43,139 nt of DNA from Candidatus Heimdallarchaeota archaeon (lineage in GTDB: Archaea; Asgardarchaeota; Heimdallarchaeia; JABLTI01), in assembly GCA_030614005.1 (NCBI GenBank), contig JAUWKS010000027.1:1-43139 (forward strand), written 5' to 3'. Made by a program: the position numbers and the translations under genes. The notes under the pieces were generated by a model. It searched no databases. It was not told the origin of the DNA and saw only the letters and a list, made by a program, of their open reading frames with translations. Of the stretch, positions 26,098-35,240 are shown one piece after another (the first letter of the stretch is position 1; each line of letters begins with the position of its first letter).

Positions 26098-27281
26098 TAA
26101 TTCTTCAGGAATTTTAGGGGGAGGTGGACGACTATATCGCTCTCTCTTGAGCGACTATCCCTTGAAGATCTTCTATCGTATCCATCTCGTTGGTAAGGTC
26201 TTCTACCTCTAGTATCTCTAGAGTCTCTTGATTGATATCTTGGAGATGATGATCTTCTTGAATCCCTTGGTTGATAGGTTTGCTTTCTAGCGTCAGCGGC
26301 TACTGGAGCTGGTGTTCTCCTTTTCTCTTGAACAGCTTCTGTTGCGACTTTTGGAGGCATTGGCTTTCCTTTTGTTTTAGTTCCTCCTCTCGCTTGTTTT
26401 CTTTTAATTGCTTTTGCAAGTAATTCGTCAGCATGAATTTCAGTTATGAAACCTGCTTTTTCAATTGGAACTTTATTACTTAAATGTTCAACAATTTCTT
26501 TTGGTTTTAGATCTTCAACTTCGATACCAACAGGTGCACGAGCGACATAATCAACTTCACTATACATTAGAAGTTCTTTTAGTATCAAATCTCCACCACG
26601 GTCTCCATCTAGAAACGCTATTGTTGTTTTTTTCTTGGTAAGATCGCTAACAGCTCTTGGAACAGATGCTCCTTGGACTGCCACAGTATTTCTCACTCCT
26701 GCTCGTAAGCAAGCAGCAATATCTGCTCTACCCTCAACAATAATAATTGTGTCTGAACTGTTTAATTCTGGTCCAGCAGGTAGAGGTCCATAATTGGTAA
26801 TACCACCAACTCGGGCTGCTTTAATCACTTCATCGTGAATTTCGCTTGAATCTTGAGAAGATTCTGTTTCCCATTTCTTAAGAAGATCAGAAGCACGTGA
26901 GATGATTTTCTTTCGCTTTTCTTCGCGCACATCTTCGATTTTCTTTATGCTAATTCTGGCATTGCAAGGGCCAATTCTATCAACAGTTTCAATAGCTGCT
27001 GCTAAAATTGATGTTTCGACCTTATCAAGACTTGATGGAACAGAGAGACTTCCTTTGGTCTTTCCTCCACGTATGACAAGGCTTACTTGAATTCTACCAA
27101 CTCTTCCACCTTTTTGCAATTCTCGCAAATCAAGATCGTCTGAGAGCAGACCTTCTGTTTGGCCAAATAAAGCTCCAACGACATCAGGTTTTTCAACGAT
27201 GCCTTCAATATTGAAATCAGCATGAATCATATATTTTGTTGTTGTTGATTCCTCATAATTATGATTTTTAGTATATGGCAT
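26097..27281 (-). CDS. dnaG: DnaG primase (Toprim part), frame ends early
   Basis: A 394-residue N-terminal and catalytic part of archaeal DnaG, a bacterial-type primase homologue that in archaea associates with the exosome and can synthesise short RNA. The N-terminal domain is KYMIHADFNIEGIVEKPDVV onward. The Toprim fold has IIIVEGRAD (catalytic Glu) and AFLDGDRGGD (acidic metal-binding residues), both intact. After Toprim the chain runs into a linker rich in Arg, Ser and Asp (about residues 325-380), then the frame is lost near 26140 and ends with VVHLPLKFLKN. A GGAGGT ribosome site lies at 27291-27296. Confidence 0.88.
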   Translation of the reverse strand: MPYTKNHNYEESTTTKYMIHADFNIEGIVEKPDVVGALFGQTEGLLSDDLDLRELQKGGRVGRIQVSLVIRGGKTKGSLSVPSSLDKVETSILAAAIETVDRIGPCNARISIKKIEDVREEKRKKIISRASDLLKKWETESSQDSSEIHDEVIKAARVGGITNYGPLPAGPELNSSDTIIIVEGRADIAACLRAGVRNTVAVQGASVPRAVSDLTKKKTTIAFLDGDRGGDLILKELLMYSEVDYVARAPVGIEVEDLKPKEIVEHLSNKVPIEKAGFITEIHADELLAKAIKRKQARGGTKTKGKPMPPKVATEAVQEKRRTPAPVAADARKQTYQPRDSRRSSSPRYQSRDSRDTRGRRPYQRDGYDRRSSRDSRSRESDIVVHLPLKFLKN

Positions 27282-27300
27282 TTATTTTATACCTCCAATA

Positions 27301-27326
27301 TTAACCTAGGTTAAATTGTATAAATG
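27301..27326 (-). promoter_or_regulatory. dnaG promoter with perfect 14-bp palindrome
   Basis: TTAACCTAGGTTAA (27301-27314) is a perfect palindrome. On the minus strand, a TATA-like ATTTATAC (27319-27326 region) lies about 15 nt upstream of its centre, so the palindrome would fall between TATA box and start site of dnaG, a normal place for a repressor. The ribosome site GGAGGT (27291-27296) follows. Confidence 0.45.
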
Positions 27327-27978
27327 ACCCATTTGTTGAAAAAATCGCTTCGGAGAGAACCTTTTATCCACCACTCATAGGTGCATACGAAATAATAGGT
27401 CTTTTTTTACCTATTCTATTTATCTCAAATTTCTCCGGATCAAAAAGAAAACGAATAGTCATCAATTGTTGATATTCTTAGAAAATTACCTTATGCAATT
27501 TTCCTCATATCTTTGAGCAATAGTAATAATTTCTTAACTTTCAATAAACTCCATTTTAGAGTAGAACTGTTGTTGTTCCAATTAGTATTCAGTCGAAATT
27601 ATTGTGATAGTATTGCGCTAATCTTTACTGATTATTTTATCTAAATTATTTCTCAACCACTTTTGTGGGAGTTGGTAATCGTGATTTGATGATTAGGCTC
27701 TGATTATTAGTTGTTTTTTTATTGGAGCCTTGTAATATTCTTAATTGTTCTTTTTGATCAATATATTCGATTTTATTAATCAAATGTCATTTGTTTGTTA
27801 AGTCAAATGTGCCTAAGAGGTTTTTAAACCTTTGTCTGTTGCTGAAAGTCAGCACAAATTAAAACGGTTTGAGAGTTACAAAAAAAATTTCAAACACATT
27901 TTTCTCTCGATAAAAGGTAACTCTTTTATTATTAGAACATACATTTCACTATAGGATAAAGTAATTTATTTCCGCTCG
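27327..27978. other. Long intergenic region with several hairpins
   Basis: About 650 nt with no credible gene, between divergent genes. Visible structure: AATAGGT/ACCTATT with a CTTTTTTT loop (27394-27415); the palindrome AGGTTT-TT-AAACCT near 27818-27831; TGCTGA-AAG-TCAGCA at 27840-27854; and AAAAG/CTTTT near 27917. The last three lie 125-160 nt before ATG 27979 and could be part of a long leader or a small RNA. I see no tRNA or C/D box pair with the right spacing. Confidence 0.4.
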
Positions 27979-30066
27979 ATGATGCTGGAGGAAAAAAAGA
28001 CTTTGATTTCAAGAAAGAAAAAAATGACATTTTTAACTTTATTATTGATTCTTTTAGCTGGGAATATTTCTACCTTTATATTTTCTGCGGAAAATACGAT
28101 AGCAAAAGCACCACTTGGTGGAAGTGGTGGATTAGATACTCAGGGATACTATTACTCTCATTGGAATGAAACCATTACCGTTGGAATGGATGGTTCGTTA
28201 TTAATAGTTGAGGAGATGACTTTTAGATTAGATCCTGGTTCGTATGGATTTGCTTATAGAAATCTAAATTGGAAACTTTTTGATGACGTAAATAGTTGGA
28301 GTATTGAATCTGGGAATAATACACCAAGTATTACTTATTATAAGATGGAAAAAGAAGCCGATGAAATTCAGTTCTACTGGGAGTTTTCAAGAGACTATTA
28401 TTCATCACCTACTGAATTGACCTTTATTTTGACCTACAATGTATCATCCGCAATGGACTTGCGAGGAGAACGGGATAGAGTATATTGGAATGTTATTGGA
28501 GCAGAATTTGAAGTACCAATTTATGACATTACTACTCGTGTTATTTTCCCACAAGAATATGCATTAGCTGATGTTCGATCAACATCATATTATCAAGGAA
28601 AAGAGCAAGGGGATGATACTGGGACAAAATTAAACGTTGATGGAAAAACCCAAGTGACTTTTCACCAAAGCTCTGTTAATATTGGCGAATCATATACTAT
28701 TGATGCAGATACGCCACCTGCAGGGATAATTATGCCTTTTAGTTGGAGAGTATATCTAAATACAAATTGGTATTTATGTATAGCATTTGGGTTTGTACCT
28801 GTAATGCTCTTCTTTGGAGTGCTCTTTATTTTCAAAGGGCTTGATCCAAAAGTAAAAAACATTCCAACACTGAATGAAGTTACATTCAAAAAATGTGTTC
28901 AATGTGGATATAAAGACGCTCGGAAAATTAAATTTTGTCCAATGTGTGGCGATGACGTTAAAATAGTAAATGAAATTGGTCCACCAAATAATCTAACACC
29001 TGCTGAAGTAGGAACGCTATTGGATGAGAAATTTGATAAAATTGATTTCGTTGCTGAATTCTTTTATCTAGCCGAAAAAGGATATTTGAAGATTATACAA
29101 ACAGATGAGTCAAGCGAAATTTATTTCCAAAGAACAGAAAAAGATGCTTATTATGGCGAGTTATCAAAATTCGATAAAGGTCTACTAAATTTCATAGAAG
29201 TTTATTCATATGATACACTCTGGTTCAAAGATAAAAGTGAAAAGACAGAGGAAATTCCAGTAGAAGTTATATCGTTATCCGTCATTAAGACAAAGGCGGT
29301 AACGCTCTGGAAAAATAAAAAAGATGTCTACAATAAATTAGCCGGAGGCGATAACCCTTACTTTACACAAAACCCTGAGAAAATTAGAGGTAAGTATTCT
29401 GGGTATGCAATAATTGTTGGTATACTTGGATCATTGGGTTTCTTTATACTCTCCACATTCTTACTCATCAATGGATTAATTTGGGGTGTTGCAGGAGTAA
29501 TTGCGGCATCTTTCATAGGTTTTCTTATATCATATAAAATGCCCAAATTAACCAAAGAGGGCGCTAAAATTAAAGCAAGTTGGCAAAGCTATTTGCAATT
29601 AATACGTGGTCAAATGCTAGGATTCCCTGACCCATATGAACAATTTAGCTTTTCAATGGATCACTTCTCGTATCTCTTAATCGACCCCAAATTCGATTTA
29701 CCACATCATCTTAAGCATATTGCGAAGAAAATTCCTAATAACCCTCCCCCTGCTAACTATCATTATACCGCACCATATTGGTATTATTATCCTAGAATAT
29801 ATTTACCCACTCGACCAGGAATGACTCATAGAACAATAACAGGGTTCGACAGTCTCGGTAGAGGGTTTGAATCAATGGTTACTGGAATAAGCAATTTAGC
29901 AGAAAGTCTACCAACAGCAATATCTAACATGGCTGAAGGCTTAACTGGAGCAATTTCTTCAATGAGTGAAGGATTTACCCCACCATCTTCAAGTGGTGGT
30001 AGTAGTGGTTTCAGTGGAGGCTTTAGTGGTGGAGGAGGCGGTGGTGGTGGTGGAGGAATCGGTTAA
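27979..30066 (+). CDS. DUF2207-family membrane protein with zinc ribbon and Gly-rich tail
   Basis: A 695-residue protein of the DUF2207 type. Residues 16-45 form a signal or anchor helix (MTFLTLLLILLAGNISTFIF). Residues about 50-245 are the extracellular DUF2207 domain (WNETITVGMDGSLLIVEEMT, YGFAYRNLNW). A membrane helix lies near 255-280. A zinc ribbon follows (KKCVQCGYKDAR...KFCPMCGDD, near 310-335), then the cytoplasmic helical part beginning NLTPAEVGTLLDEKFDK. A pair of membrane helices sits near 475-520. The tail ends in a run of ten Gly (SGGGGGGGGGGIG), as in many DUF2207 and TPM-type proteins. Function is unknown. The start may be a later ATG (28024). Confidence 0.82.
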   Translation: MMLEEKKTLISRKKKMTFLTLLLILLAGNISTFIFSAENTIAKAPLGGSGGLDTQGYYYSHWNETITVGMDGSLLIVEEMTFRLDPGSYGFAYRNLNWKLFDDVNSWSIESGNNTPSITYYKMEKEADEIQFYWEFSRDYYSSPTELTFILTYNVSSAMDLRGERDRVYWNVIGAEFEVPIYDITTRVIFPQEYALADVRSTSYYQGKEQGDDTGTKLNVDGKTQVTFHQSSVNIGESYTIDADTPPAGIIMPFSWRVYLNTNWYLCIAFGFVPVMLFFGVLFIFKGLDPKVKNIPTLNEVTFKKCVQCGYKDARKIKFCPMCGDDVKIVNEIGPPNNLTPAEVGTLLDEKFDKIDFVAEFFYLAEKGYLKIIQTDESSEIYFQRTEKDAYYGELSKFDKGLLNFIEVYSYDTLWFKDKSEKTEEIPVEVISLSVIKTKAVTLWKNKKDVYNKLAGGDNPYFTQNPEKIRGKYSGYAIIVGILGSLGFFILSTFLLINGLIWGVAGVIAASFIGFLISYKMPKLTKEGAKIKASWQSYLQLIRGQMLGFPDPYEQFSFSMDHFSYLLIDPKFDLPHHLKHIAKKIPNNPPPANYHYTAPYWYYYPRIYLPTRPGMTHRTITGFDSLGRGFESMVTGISNLAESLPTAISNMAEGLTGAISSMSEGFTPPSSSGGSSGFSGGFSGGGGGGGGGGIG

Positions 30067-30099
30067 CTCCATCAAAATCTGATTAAAATATAGATGCTT

Positions 30100-30122
30100 T
30101 TGGGTGAAAACCCAATTTTTTT
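30100..30122 (+). terminator. Terminator after the DUF2207 gene
   Basis: TTGGGT (30100-30105), tetraloop GAAA, ACCCAA (30110-30115) and a run of seven T. It has the form of an intrinsic terminator. Confidence 0.7.
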
Positions 30123-30170
30123 CTTTTCTAATTCCAATTAAAATTATTATATGAAAGAGAGACCGGTAAT

Positions 30171-30860
30171 TTACTCTTCTATCTCTTCCTTATCTTGGCT
30201 TTTCATTTTTGCTTTCTTCTTTGGTTTTTCTTTTTTACTGATTTCTTGCTCTTCTTCTTTTTCTTCTTCTATTTCCATTTCTTTATCATCTGTTTTCTCA
30301 TTTTTATATTTCAAAAGTTGAGTAGCAATCATTTTATCAAGAGCTTCAGTTTCTATCTCTTCACTATCAATAACAACAGTATTCAAATTTTCATCTGCAA
30401 AAGTTTGAACAATAGGACTTTTGTTCATAAGAATCATTCCTATTCCACCAAAAAGCTGCATGTCAACGAAAGAAAAGATGAATCTCTTGAAACTAATTAA
30501 AAGATCATCATTAGTTAAAAAGCGGAGCTCACCTTTCTGCATATCTGCAATTAACATTAAACGAATTCCCAAAGCTTTTTTACCAATTGTCAAGCCATTT
30601 GTTTTAATAGGCCAATAAATAAAATATGCCGCAGAAGCTAACCCTGCTACAACTCCCATAAGAGGCCAGAAAATATAGAGTAAAATCTCCAATGCAAGCT
30701 TAGCAGTTAAGACGAAACTCAAATGGAACGCAAAAGGTAAAGCTAAACAAACGAAGAAGATTAGATCAACGATTAAAAAATCAATAATTGTAGCTAATAT
30801 TCTATTGGAAATAGTTGATAGTGGTTCCTTAATAGTGGTTGTTTTTTTCTCCTCGCTCAA
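30171..30860 (-). CDS. RDD family membrane protein with charged tail
   Basis: About 229 residues. The RDD-type Arg in the first helix region is in ISNRILATIIDFLIVDLIFF, followed by further helices (LALEILLYIFWPLMGVVAG) and the conserved loop GLTIGKKALGIRLMLI. RDD proteins are small helical membrane proteins with a suggested role in ion exchange or transport. The last 60 residues are a highly charged Lys/Glu tail, probably disordered and cytoplasmic. TTG 30860 is preferred as start because GGAGAG lies 6 nt before it; the frame is open to TTG 30890. It converges with the DUF2207 gene. Confidence 0.75.
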   Translation of the reverse strand: MSEEKKTTTIKEPLSTISNRILATIIDFLIVDLIFFVCLALPFAFHLSFVLTAKLALEILLYIFWPLMGVVAGLASAAYFIYWPIKTNGLTIGKKALGIRLMLIADMQKGELRFLTNDDLLISFKRFIFSFVDMQLFGGIGMILMNKSPIVQTFADENLNTVVIDSEEIETEALDKMIATQLLKYKNEKTDDKEMEIEEEKEEEQEISKKEKPKKKAKMKSQDKEEIEE

Positions 30861-30967
30861 ATTGAACTCTCCAAACAATGTTTGATTCAATATTATAAAA
30901 TGAATGCTATTTTAAAACAATTTTCTAAGGTAAAAAAAAAGAAAAAATAAAGGAACTAGTAAAGATT

Positions 30968-31489
30968 TTACTCAGTCCTTGGTTTAATTAGTGGTACTAA
31001 ATTTTCGTCAACTTGAACGACAATAGTTTTGCCTAATTGATCAGCAAATCTTTGGCTGTTATTGTTATTGGTAATAAAGTACCATGCAAGCAATCCGAAA
31101 CCAATTCCGGCTTCAATCCAACCAATAAGGACACGTACTAATACTTTAGTCATATCTCCTTCAGCAATTGGTCTAAGTGTCCATTTAGCTTCGTCCTCAA
31201 TTAACATAAGCTTGATCTTTTGCATCTTTTTACCGATTGTTTGACCATCATTTTTGTAGGGCATCCAAACGAAGATGTAAAACATAGCTGCCAGGCCAAG
31301 AGCATAGACGGCTAACGATAGTAACCAACCTAACCAACTAATAATACTGGCAAGAATAATATAAAGAATAAATCCAACAAGATATATGCCGAAAACTATT
31401 CCATAATCAACTAAAGCAGCAAAAGCTCGCTCTTTAAAAGTAGCTAGAGCAACTTTGACATCTGGTTTTTCAGTTTTTTTCTCACTCAT
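30968..31489 (-). CDS. RDD family membrane protein
   Basis: A 173-residue paralogue of the neighbouring RDD gene. It has FKERAFAALVDYGIVFGIYL with the Arg and Asp of the RDD signature, two more helices (IILASIISWLGWLLSLAVYA, LGLAAMFYIFVWMP) and the loop DGQTIGKKMQKIKLMLIEDE. It lacks the long charged tail of its neighbour. AGGAG lies 10 nt before ATG 31489. The two RDD genes are adjacent on the same strand (77 nt between frames), so they could be co-transcribed and could form a pair of subunits. Confidence 0.78.
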   Translation of the reverse strand: MSEKKTEKPDVKVALATFKERAFAALVDYGIVFGIYLVGFILYIILASIISWLGWLLSLAVYALGLAAMFYIFVWMPYKNDGQTIGKKMQKIKLMLIEDEAKWTLRPIAEGDMTKVLVRVLIGWIEAGIGFGLLAWYFITNNNNSQRFADQLGKTIVVQVDENLVPLIKPRTE

Positions 31490-31611
31490 AATAGACTAAC
31501 TCCTATTAATAAAAGGATAATAGCACGCTCAATTCAGACGAACTACTATAAAAATAATTTCAGAAAGAATTGATAATAGTAAAGAAAAACCACCAGTCAA
31601 ATGATAAGAAG

Positions 31612-31623
31612 AACCTTTAAATG
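31612..31623 (+). promoter_or_regulatory. TATA-like box before the MFS gene
   Basis: AACCTTTAAATG has the archaeal BRE/TATA shape and lies about 70 nt upstream of ATG 31692. Confidence 0.45.
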
Positions 31624-31691
31624 CGACAAAAAGGTAAGAGTATAGAATTTTTCAACCAAAATAGGACTCAAAATTATAACGGTGAAAATTT

Positions 31692-33200
31692 ATGGCAGAT
31701 AAAGACATTTATGCTTACGCTCAGTTAGCGAAAAAAACAGGAGATGAGATTATCGATCCGACTTCAATTGAAGCAAAGAGAACAGGAAAGTTCAATGTTT
31801 TCCTTTGGTTTTCATACGATGCTGCAGATACCTACTTCTCACAATTAATAATTAGCCTTGCTTTTACACCACTAGCTCTTCTGCTAGGTATTCAAATGGG
31901 ATGGTCATATACCTTCACATTTGTGATCGTTTCACTCTTTATGGCACTTTCAAACTTGTTAATAGCTGCTCTTGGACCAATTATGGGTTCAATATCAGAT
32001 ATTGCTGGTAAACGAAAAGGAGCAGTAATAATAGTTGCAAGTATAATGGTTGCTTCAACAGCAGCAGTAACTCCCTTTGTAAGTTTTGGTTCACCCATGT
32101 TCAAATTCTGGATGGCAACAATTCTATTTGTAATCGCAAACTTCTGCTATCAAGCAGGTAGAATGTTTTATGATGCCCAAATCCCTTTCATTGCAAAAAC
32201 AGAACAACGCTCATTTACGCAAGCTTTAGGAGGATCTCTTAGTTTCATAGGGTCTGTTCTTGGAGTTGTGACAAGTATGGTTTTAGTGGCTCTCTTTGGT
32301 AAGCCAACACATATTGATACTGCTATTTGGGCAAATGAATCAATAAAACCTGAAGACATTGAATATGGTGGTCTTCAATGGATGTTTCTTATTGGTGCAA
32401 TTGTTATAGTAATTATGGCGTTGCCGTATCTTTTTCATAAAGAAGTTGAAACTCCATCAAAAGTCACTTTGAAAGATAATTTTAAACAATCGCGACAAAT
32501 TTTCCGTACAACAGGAAAGGAAATTCTTAGAGATCGAAATTCCTTGCTCTTCTTTCTAGGTTGGTTCTTTATTACCGATGCTGCGAACACTGCAATACTC
32601 TATATGACTGTGACCATTTAAGGAGCTGTAGGATATGATTTAGCAACTACTAATTATGTCCTTTTCGCAGGCATTGGTGGAAGTTTAATCTTTGCTGTTA
32701 TCACAGGACTTTTTATGAACAAATATGGTCCAAAGTTAACTTTTATTGTTAATGGCATTTCATGGGCAATAGCTGTTCTAATAATTATTTTCTCCGGCTG
32801 GGAGATTGGTAGTATTGTGACACCAAAATGGTTAGTGTTTTTCGGTGCGTTCTTTGTTGGCATTGGTTTTGGAGGTATTTGGATTGTCGGGAGACAATTC
32901 ATTATGGTACTTGCTCCACCTTCGAAATTAGCACAGTATGGGGGTTTCCAAAAAATCGCTGGACGAGTTAGTGCTATTGTTTCTCCACTCATGTATGCTG
33001 GACTTATCTTTGCATTTGAACCACAATTCGGCATTCGTAATGCCTATCGTTTTGCTTTAGCTTCACTAATAATATTTTTCATAATTGGCGTGGGGTTAAT
33101 TTCATTCATTAGAGATCCACACAAACGGTACCTCGCTGGTGAGCGTGCACCTTATGTAGGACTTTACGATGAGCAACAGGATGAAGAAGTAGCAAAATAA
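31692..33200 (+). pseudogene. MFS transporter (UMF1/Atg22-like), broken by one in-frame TAA
   Basis: The frame 31692-32618 and the frame 32622-33200 are the same reading frame, separated only by TAA at 32619-32621. Read through, they give a 502-residue transporter of about twelve helices. The N half has FNVFLWFSYDAADTYFSQL, GPIMGSISDIAGKRKGAVI (the MFS loop 2-3 motif) and GRMFYDAQIPFIA, typical of the UMF1 group. The C half includes FMNKYGPK, GFGGIWIVGRQFIM and a final helix with RFALASLIIFFIIGVGLIS. The break falls in the region of helix 7. It could be a recent nonsense mutation, a sequencing error or readthrough. GGTG lies 7 nt before ATG 31692. Confidence 0.8.
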
Positions 33201-33204
33201 AAGT

Positions 33205-33240
33205 TGAAGGATTTATCCTTCACTCATTTTTCTTTTTTTT
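33205..33240 (+). terminator. Terminator after the MFS gene
   Basis: TGAAGGAT (33205-33212), TT, ATCCTTCA (33215-33222), then a T-rich tract. Confidence 0.6.
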
Positions 33241-33257
33241 ATTTATTCCACAATATT

Positions 33258-33629
33258 TTATTGTCCAAGGTCTTTTCCATCTTCAACCATTTGTAGACAT
33301 TCTTCATATACTTCAACAGCTTTTCGAAGATGGGGTATAACTATTGATCCCCCAACTATGAGTGCGACATTCATTGTTTCATAAAATTCTGCAAGGGTTA
33401 CACCTTCCTTCACACAGTTGATAATATGATAGCTTATACAATCATTGCAACGTAACACTGTAGATGCAACTAATCCCAAAAGTTCTTTTACTTTGACAGA
33501 TAATGCTCCTTCATCATACGCTCGAGAGTCTAGAGCAAAGAATCTTGTTATTTGTTTATTCCCACTATTGAGTATTTTTTCGTTCATTTTTTCTCTATAC
33601 TTCTTGAATTCTTCCAACTTGTCTGTCAT
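33258..33629 (-). CDS. Carboxymuconolactone decarboxylase / AhpD-like protein
   Basis: A 123-residue all-helical protein with the AhpD-type redox motif CNDCISYHI near residue 65 (CxxC...H), followed by the helix EGVTLAEFYETMNVALIVGG. Family members act as peroxidase partners or decarboxylases. The CxxC with nearby His makes a thiol-redox role likely, but no peroxiredoxin is adjacent. AGGAG in front of ATG 33629 supports the start. It converges with the MFS gene. Confidence 0.82.
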   Translation of the reverse strand: MTDKLEEFKKYREKMNEKILNSGNKQITRFFALDSRAYDEGALSVKVKELLGLVASTVLRCNDCISYHIINCVKEGVTLAEFYETMNVALIVGGSIVIPHLRKAVEVYEECLQMVEDGKDLGQ

Positions 33630-33792
33630 TTTACTAGCTAGCTCCTACTCTTCTTCTATGTTCAAATGCTTATATTCCTTTTTCTTTTACTGGCTAAATG
33701 TTTCTCATTTCTTTTTCGTAACGCAAAGGTTTTTTTTATACTATTGTTAATAGTAGTTCAGTTAATCATCCAATTCGTTGGTGGAAACTTAA

Positions 33793-34482
33793 ATGGCTCG
33801 AACAGCTCTCAAATGGATACTTGGTTTAATTTTATCGGTTATTGGATTCTTTTTTACAGGTGTAGTGGTTGTCTTCTATTTTTTGGGAAGGAATACGCTG
33901 GCTGGATTAATAACTGCTATAGTTATTGGATCAGTTGCATATATTCCTGGTTTAATTCTAATAATACTTGCATTAATCGATGGAGTGCACAATATCTTTG
34001 ACTTGCGGATTTCTAAACTTCTTGAGGAATATGATCGGATCACCCCAACAGAACTTGCTGAAAAAGCTCGAAGTCGAGAGGATAAAATAGAAGCATCTGT
34101 TTCAAGGATTATTGAGAAAGGGCTAATTATTGTCTACTTTGATAAGGCTACAGGTGAATTTGTTACACAAGAGGGACGCGCAATAGCTGAACGTATAATG
34201 GGAATTATTATCTCCAAAAGACGTGTTACTTTGCAAGAACTATGTGATGAAACAGGAATGAAAGAAGACGAAGTCAAACGCATCGTAATCGGTATGGAGA
34301 AACGAGGGTTGTTTGATGGTACATATGATTGGAAAAGTGGCAAAATCCTCTCTCGCGAAGGTACAACCCAGCTGAGTGTTGCTAAAACTAGTTGTCCACA
34401 TTGTGGGGCCCATTTAACTGAACCTCCTCTGCCAGGAGAAGAAATTGGATGCAGTTATTGTGGAAAAATAATAACTGGTTAG
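33793..34482 (+). CDS. Membrane protein with winged helix and zinc ribbon
   Basis: A 229-residue protein with two N-terminal membrane helices (WILGLILSVIGFFFTGVVVV, ITAIVIGSVAYIPGLILIIL). A cytoplasmic region with two winged-helix-like units follows (ITPTELAEKARSREDKIEAS and VTLQELCDETGMKEDEVKRI). The C-terminal zinc ribbon is CPHCGAHLTE...GCSYCGKI. It could be a membrane-tethered transcription or signalling factor. No DNA target or partner is evident. GGTG lies about 11 nt before ATG 33793. Confidence 0.6.
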   Translation: MARTALKWILGLILSVIGFFFTGVVVVFYFLGRNTLAGLITAIVIGSVAYIPGLILIILALIDGVHNIFDLRISKLLEEYDRITPTELAEKARSREDKIEASVSRIIEKGLIIVYFDKATGEFVTQEGRAIAERIMGIIISKRRVTLQELCDETGMKEDEVKRIVIGMEKRGLFDGTYDWKSGKILSREGTTQLSVAKTSCPHCGAHLTEPPLPGEEIGCSYCGKIITG

Positions 34483-34492
34483 TAATTAAGAA

Positions 34493-34520
34493 AATCTCCT
34501 TACTCAGGAGATTCATTTCT
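34493..34520 (+). terminator. Terminator between convergent genes
   Basis: AATCTCCT (34493-34500), loop TACTC, AGGAGATT (34506-34513), then T-rich sequence. Confidence 0.55.
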
Positions 34521-34527
34521 TTATTTT

Positions 34528-34977
34528 TCATAACTCCTTAACCATAAGATAACCATCTGATAAATCGTCATAATATTCTTTTAATCTAGTTTTTATCTCG
34601 AAACCATATTTTTCATAAAACAAAATGGCTGGTTTATTATCTACCTTTACTTCTAATCTTACTCTTTTTACAGTTGACTCTCGAATTATCTCGAGAGTGA
34701 ATGCTAATATTTCCAAACCAATTCCTTTTCTTTGGTGATCTGGGTGAACAGCAAGGATCATTATATGGGCAGCATCAATTGAATAAATACCAAATATAAC
34801 AAATCCAATAACTTGTTTAGAGCTTGGTTCCAAAGCAACATAATTATGCTCCGCATCAATAAGTGATTCAGCTAATTCAAAAACATCATCACCTGGGAAA
34901 CACTTCTCACAAATATATTGTATTTCTTTCAGATTTTTTTTCCTTGCTTTTCTCATTTCTATTATAGAACCACTCAT
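34528..34977 (-). CDS. GNAT N-acetyltransferase (RimI-like)
   Basis: A 149-residue acetyltransferase. The acetyl-CoA site reads LAVHPDHQRKGIGLEIL (motif A, Q/RxxGxG/A near residue 83), and the C-terminal NKPAILFYEKYGFEIKTRLK motif is the FYxxxGF stretch of RimI/Ard1 proteins. Archaeal relatives acetylate protein N termini, but the substrate here is not shown. An internal ATG at residue 8 is an alternative start. Confidence 0.85.
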   Translation of the reverse strand: MSGSIIEMRKARKKNLKEIQYICEKCFPGDDVFELAESLIDAEHNYVALEPSSKQVIGFVIFGIYSIDAAHIMILAVHPDHQRKGIGLEILAFTLEIIRESTVKRVRLEVKVDNKPAILFYEKYGFEIKTRLKEYYDDLSDGYLMVKEL

Positions 34978-35240
34978 CTATACAATTACTTCCATCAAAT
35001 AGCCAGATAAATACTTTACTGATTTATTTTTAAAAAATTTATGTCAATAATGGTCTTCTGCCTACTGATTCTCATTTTTGTCTATGTTAGGCAAATTATA
35101 TATAGAGGTAAAAAAGTTCTCAATTTACATAATGCTTATTTACTAGAGGAAACTCCTCAAAGTATATTATTATAATCATCTACAAAATGAGTGACTTTTC
35201 TCTCTTTTTGTGAAGATTATTACCTATTGGTGCAATTACA
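34978..35240. other. Intergenic region between divergent genes
   Basis: About 262 nt, AT-rich. ATTATATATA at 35095-35104 is a possible TATA box for the plus-strand HEAT gene, and GGTG at 35229-35232 is its ribosome site. I see no hidden gene. Confidence 0.4.

Noticed and set aside
27684..27715. Possible C/D box sRNA (TGATGA followed by CTGA)
   Set aside because: The two boxes are only about seven bases apart, so there is no guide segment, and no second box pair is present.
29821..29860. GGTTCGA-like T-loop suggesting a tRNA
   Set aside because: It lies inside the DUF2207 coding frame, with no acceptor stem or anticodon arm around it. No tRNA was found anywhere in the window.
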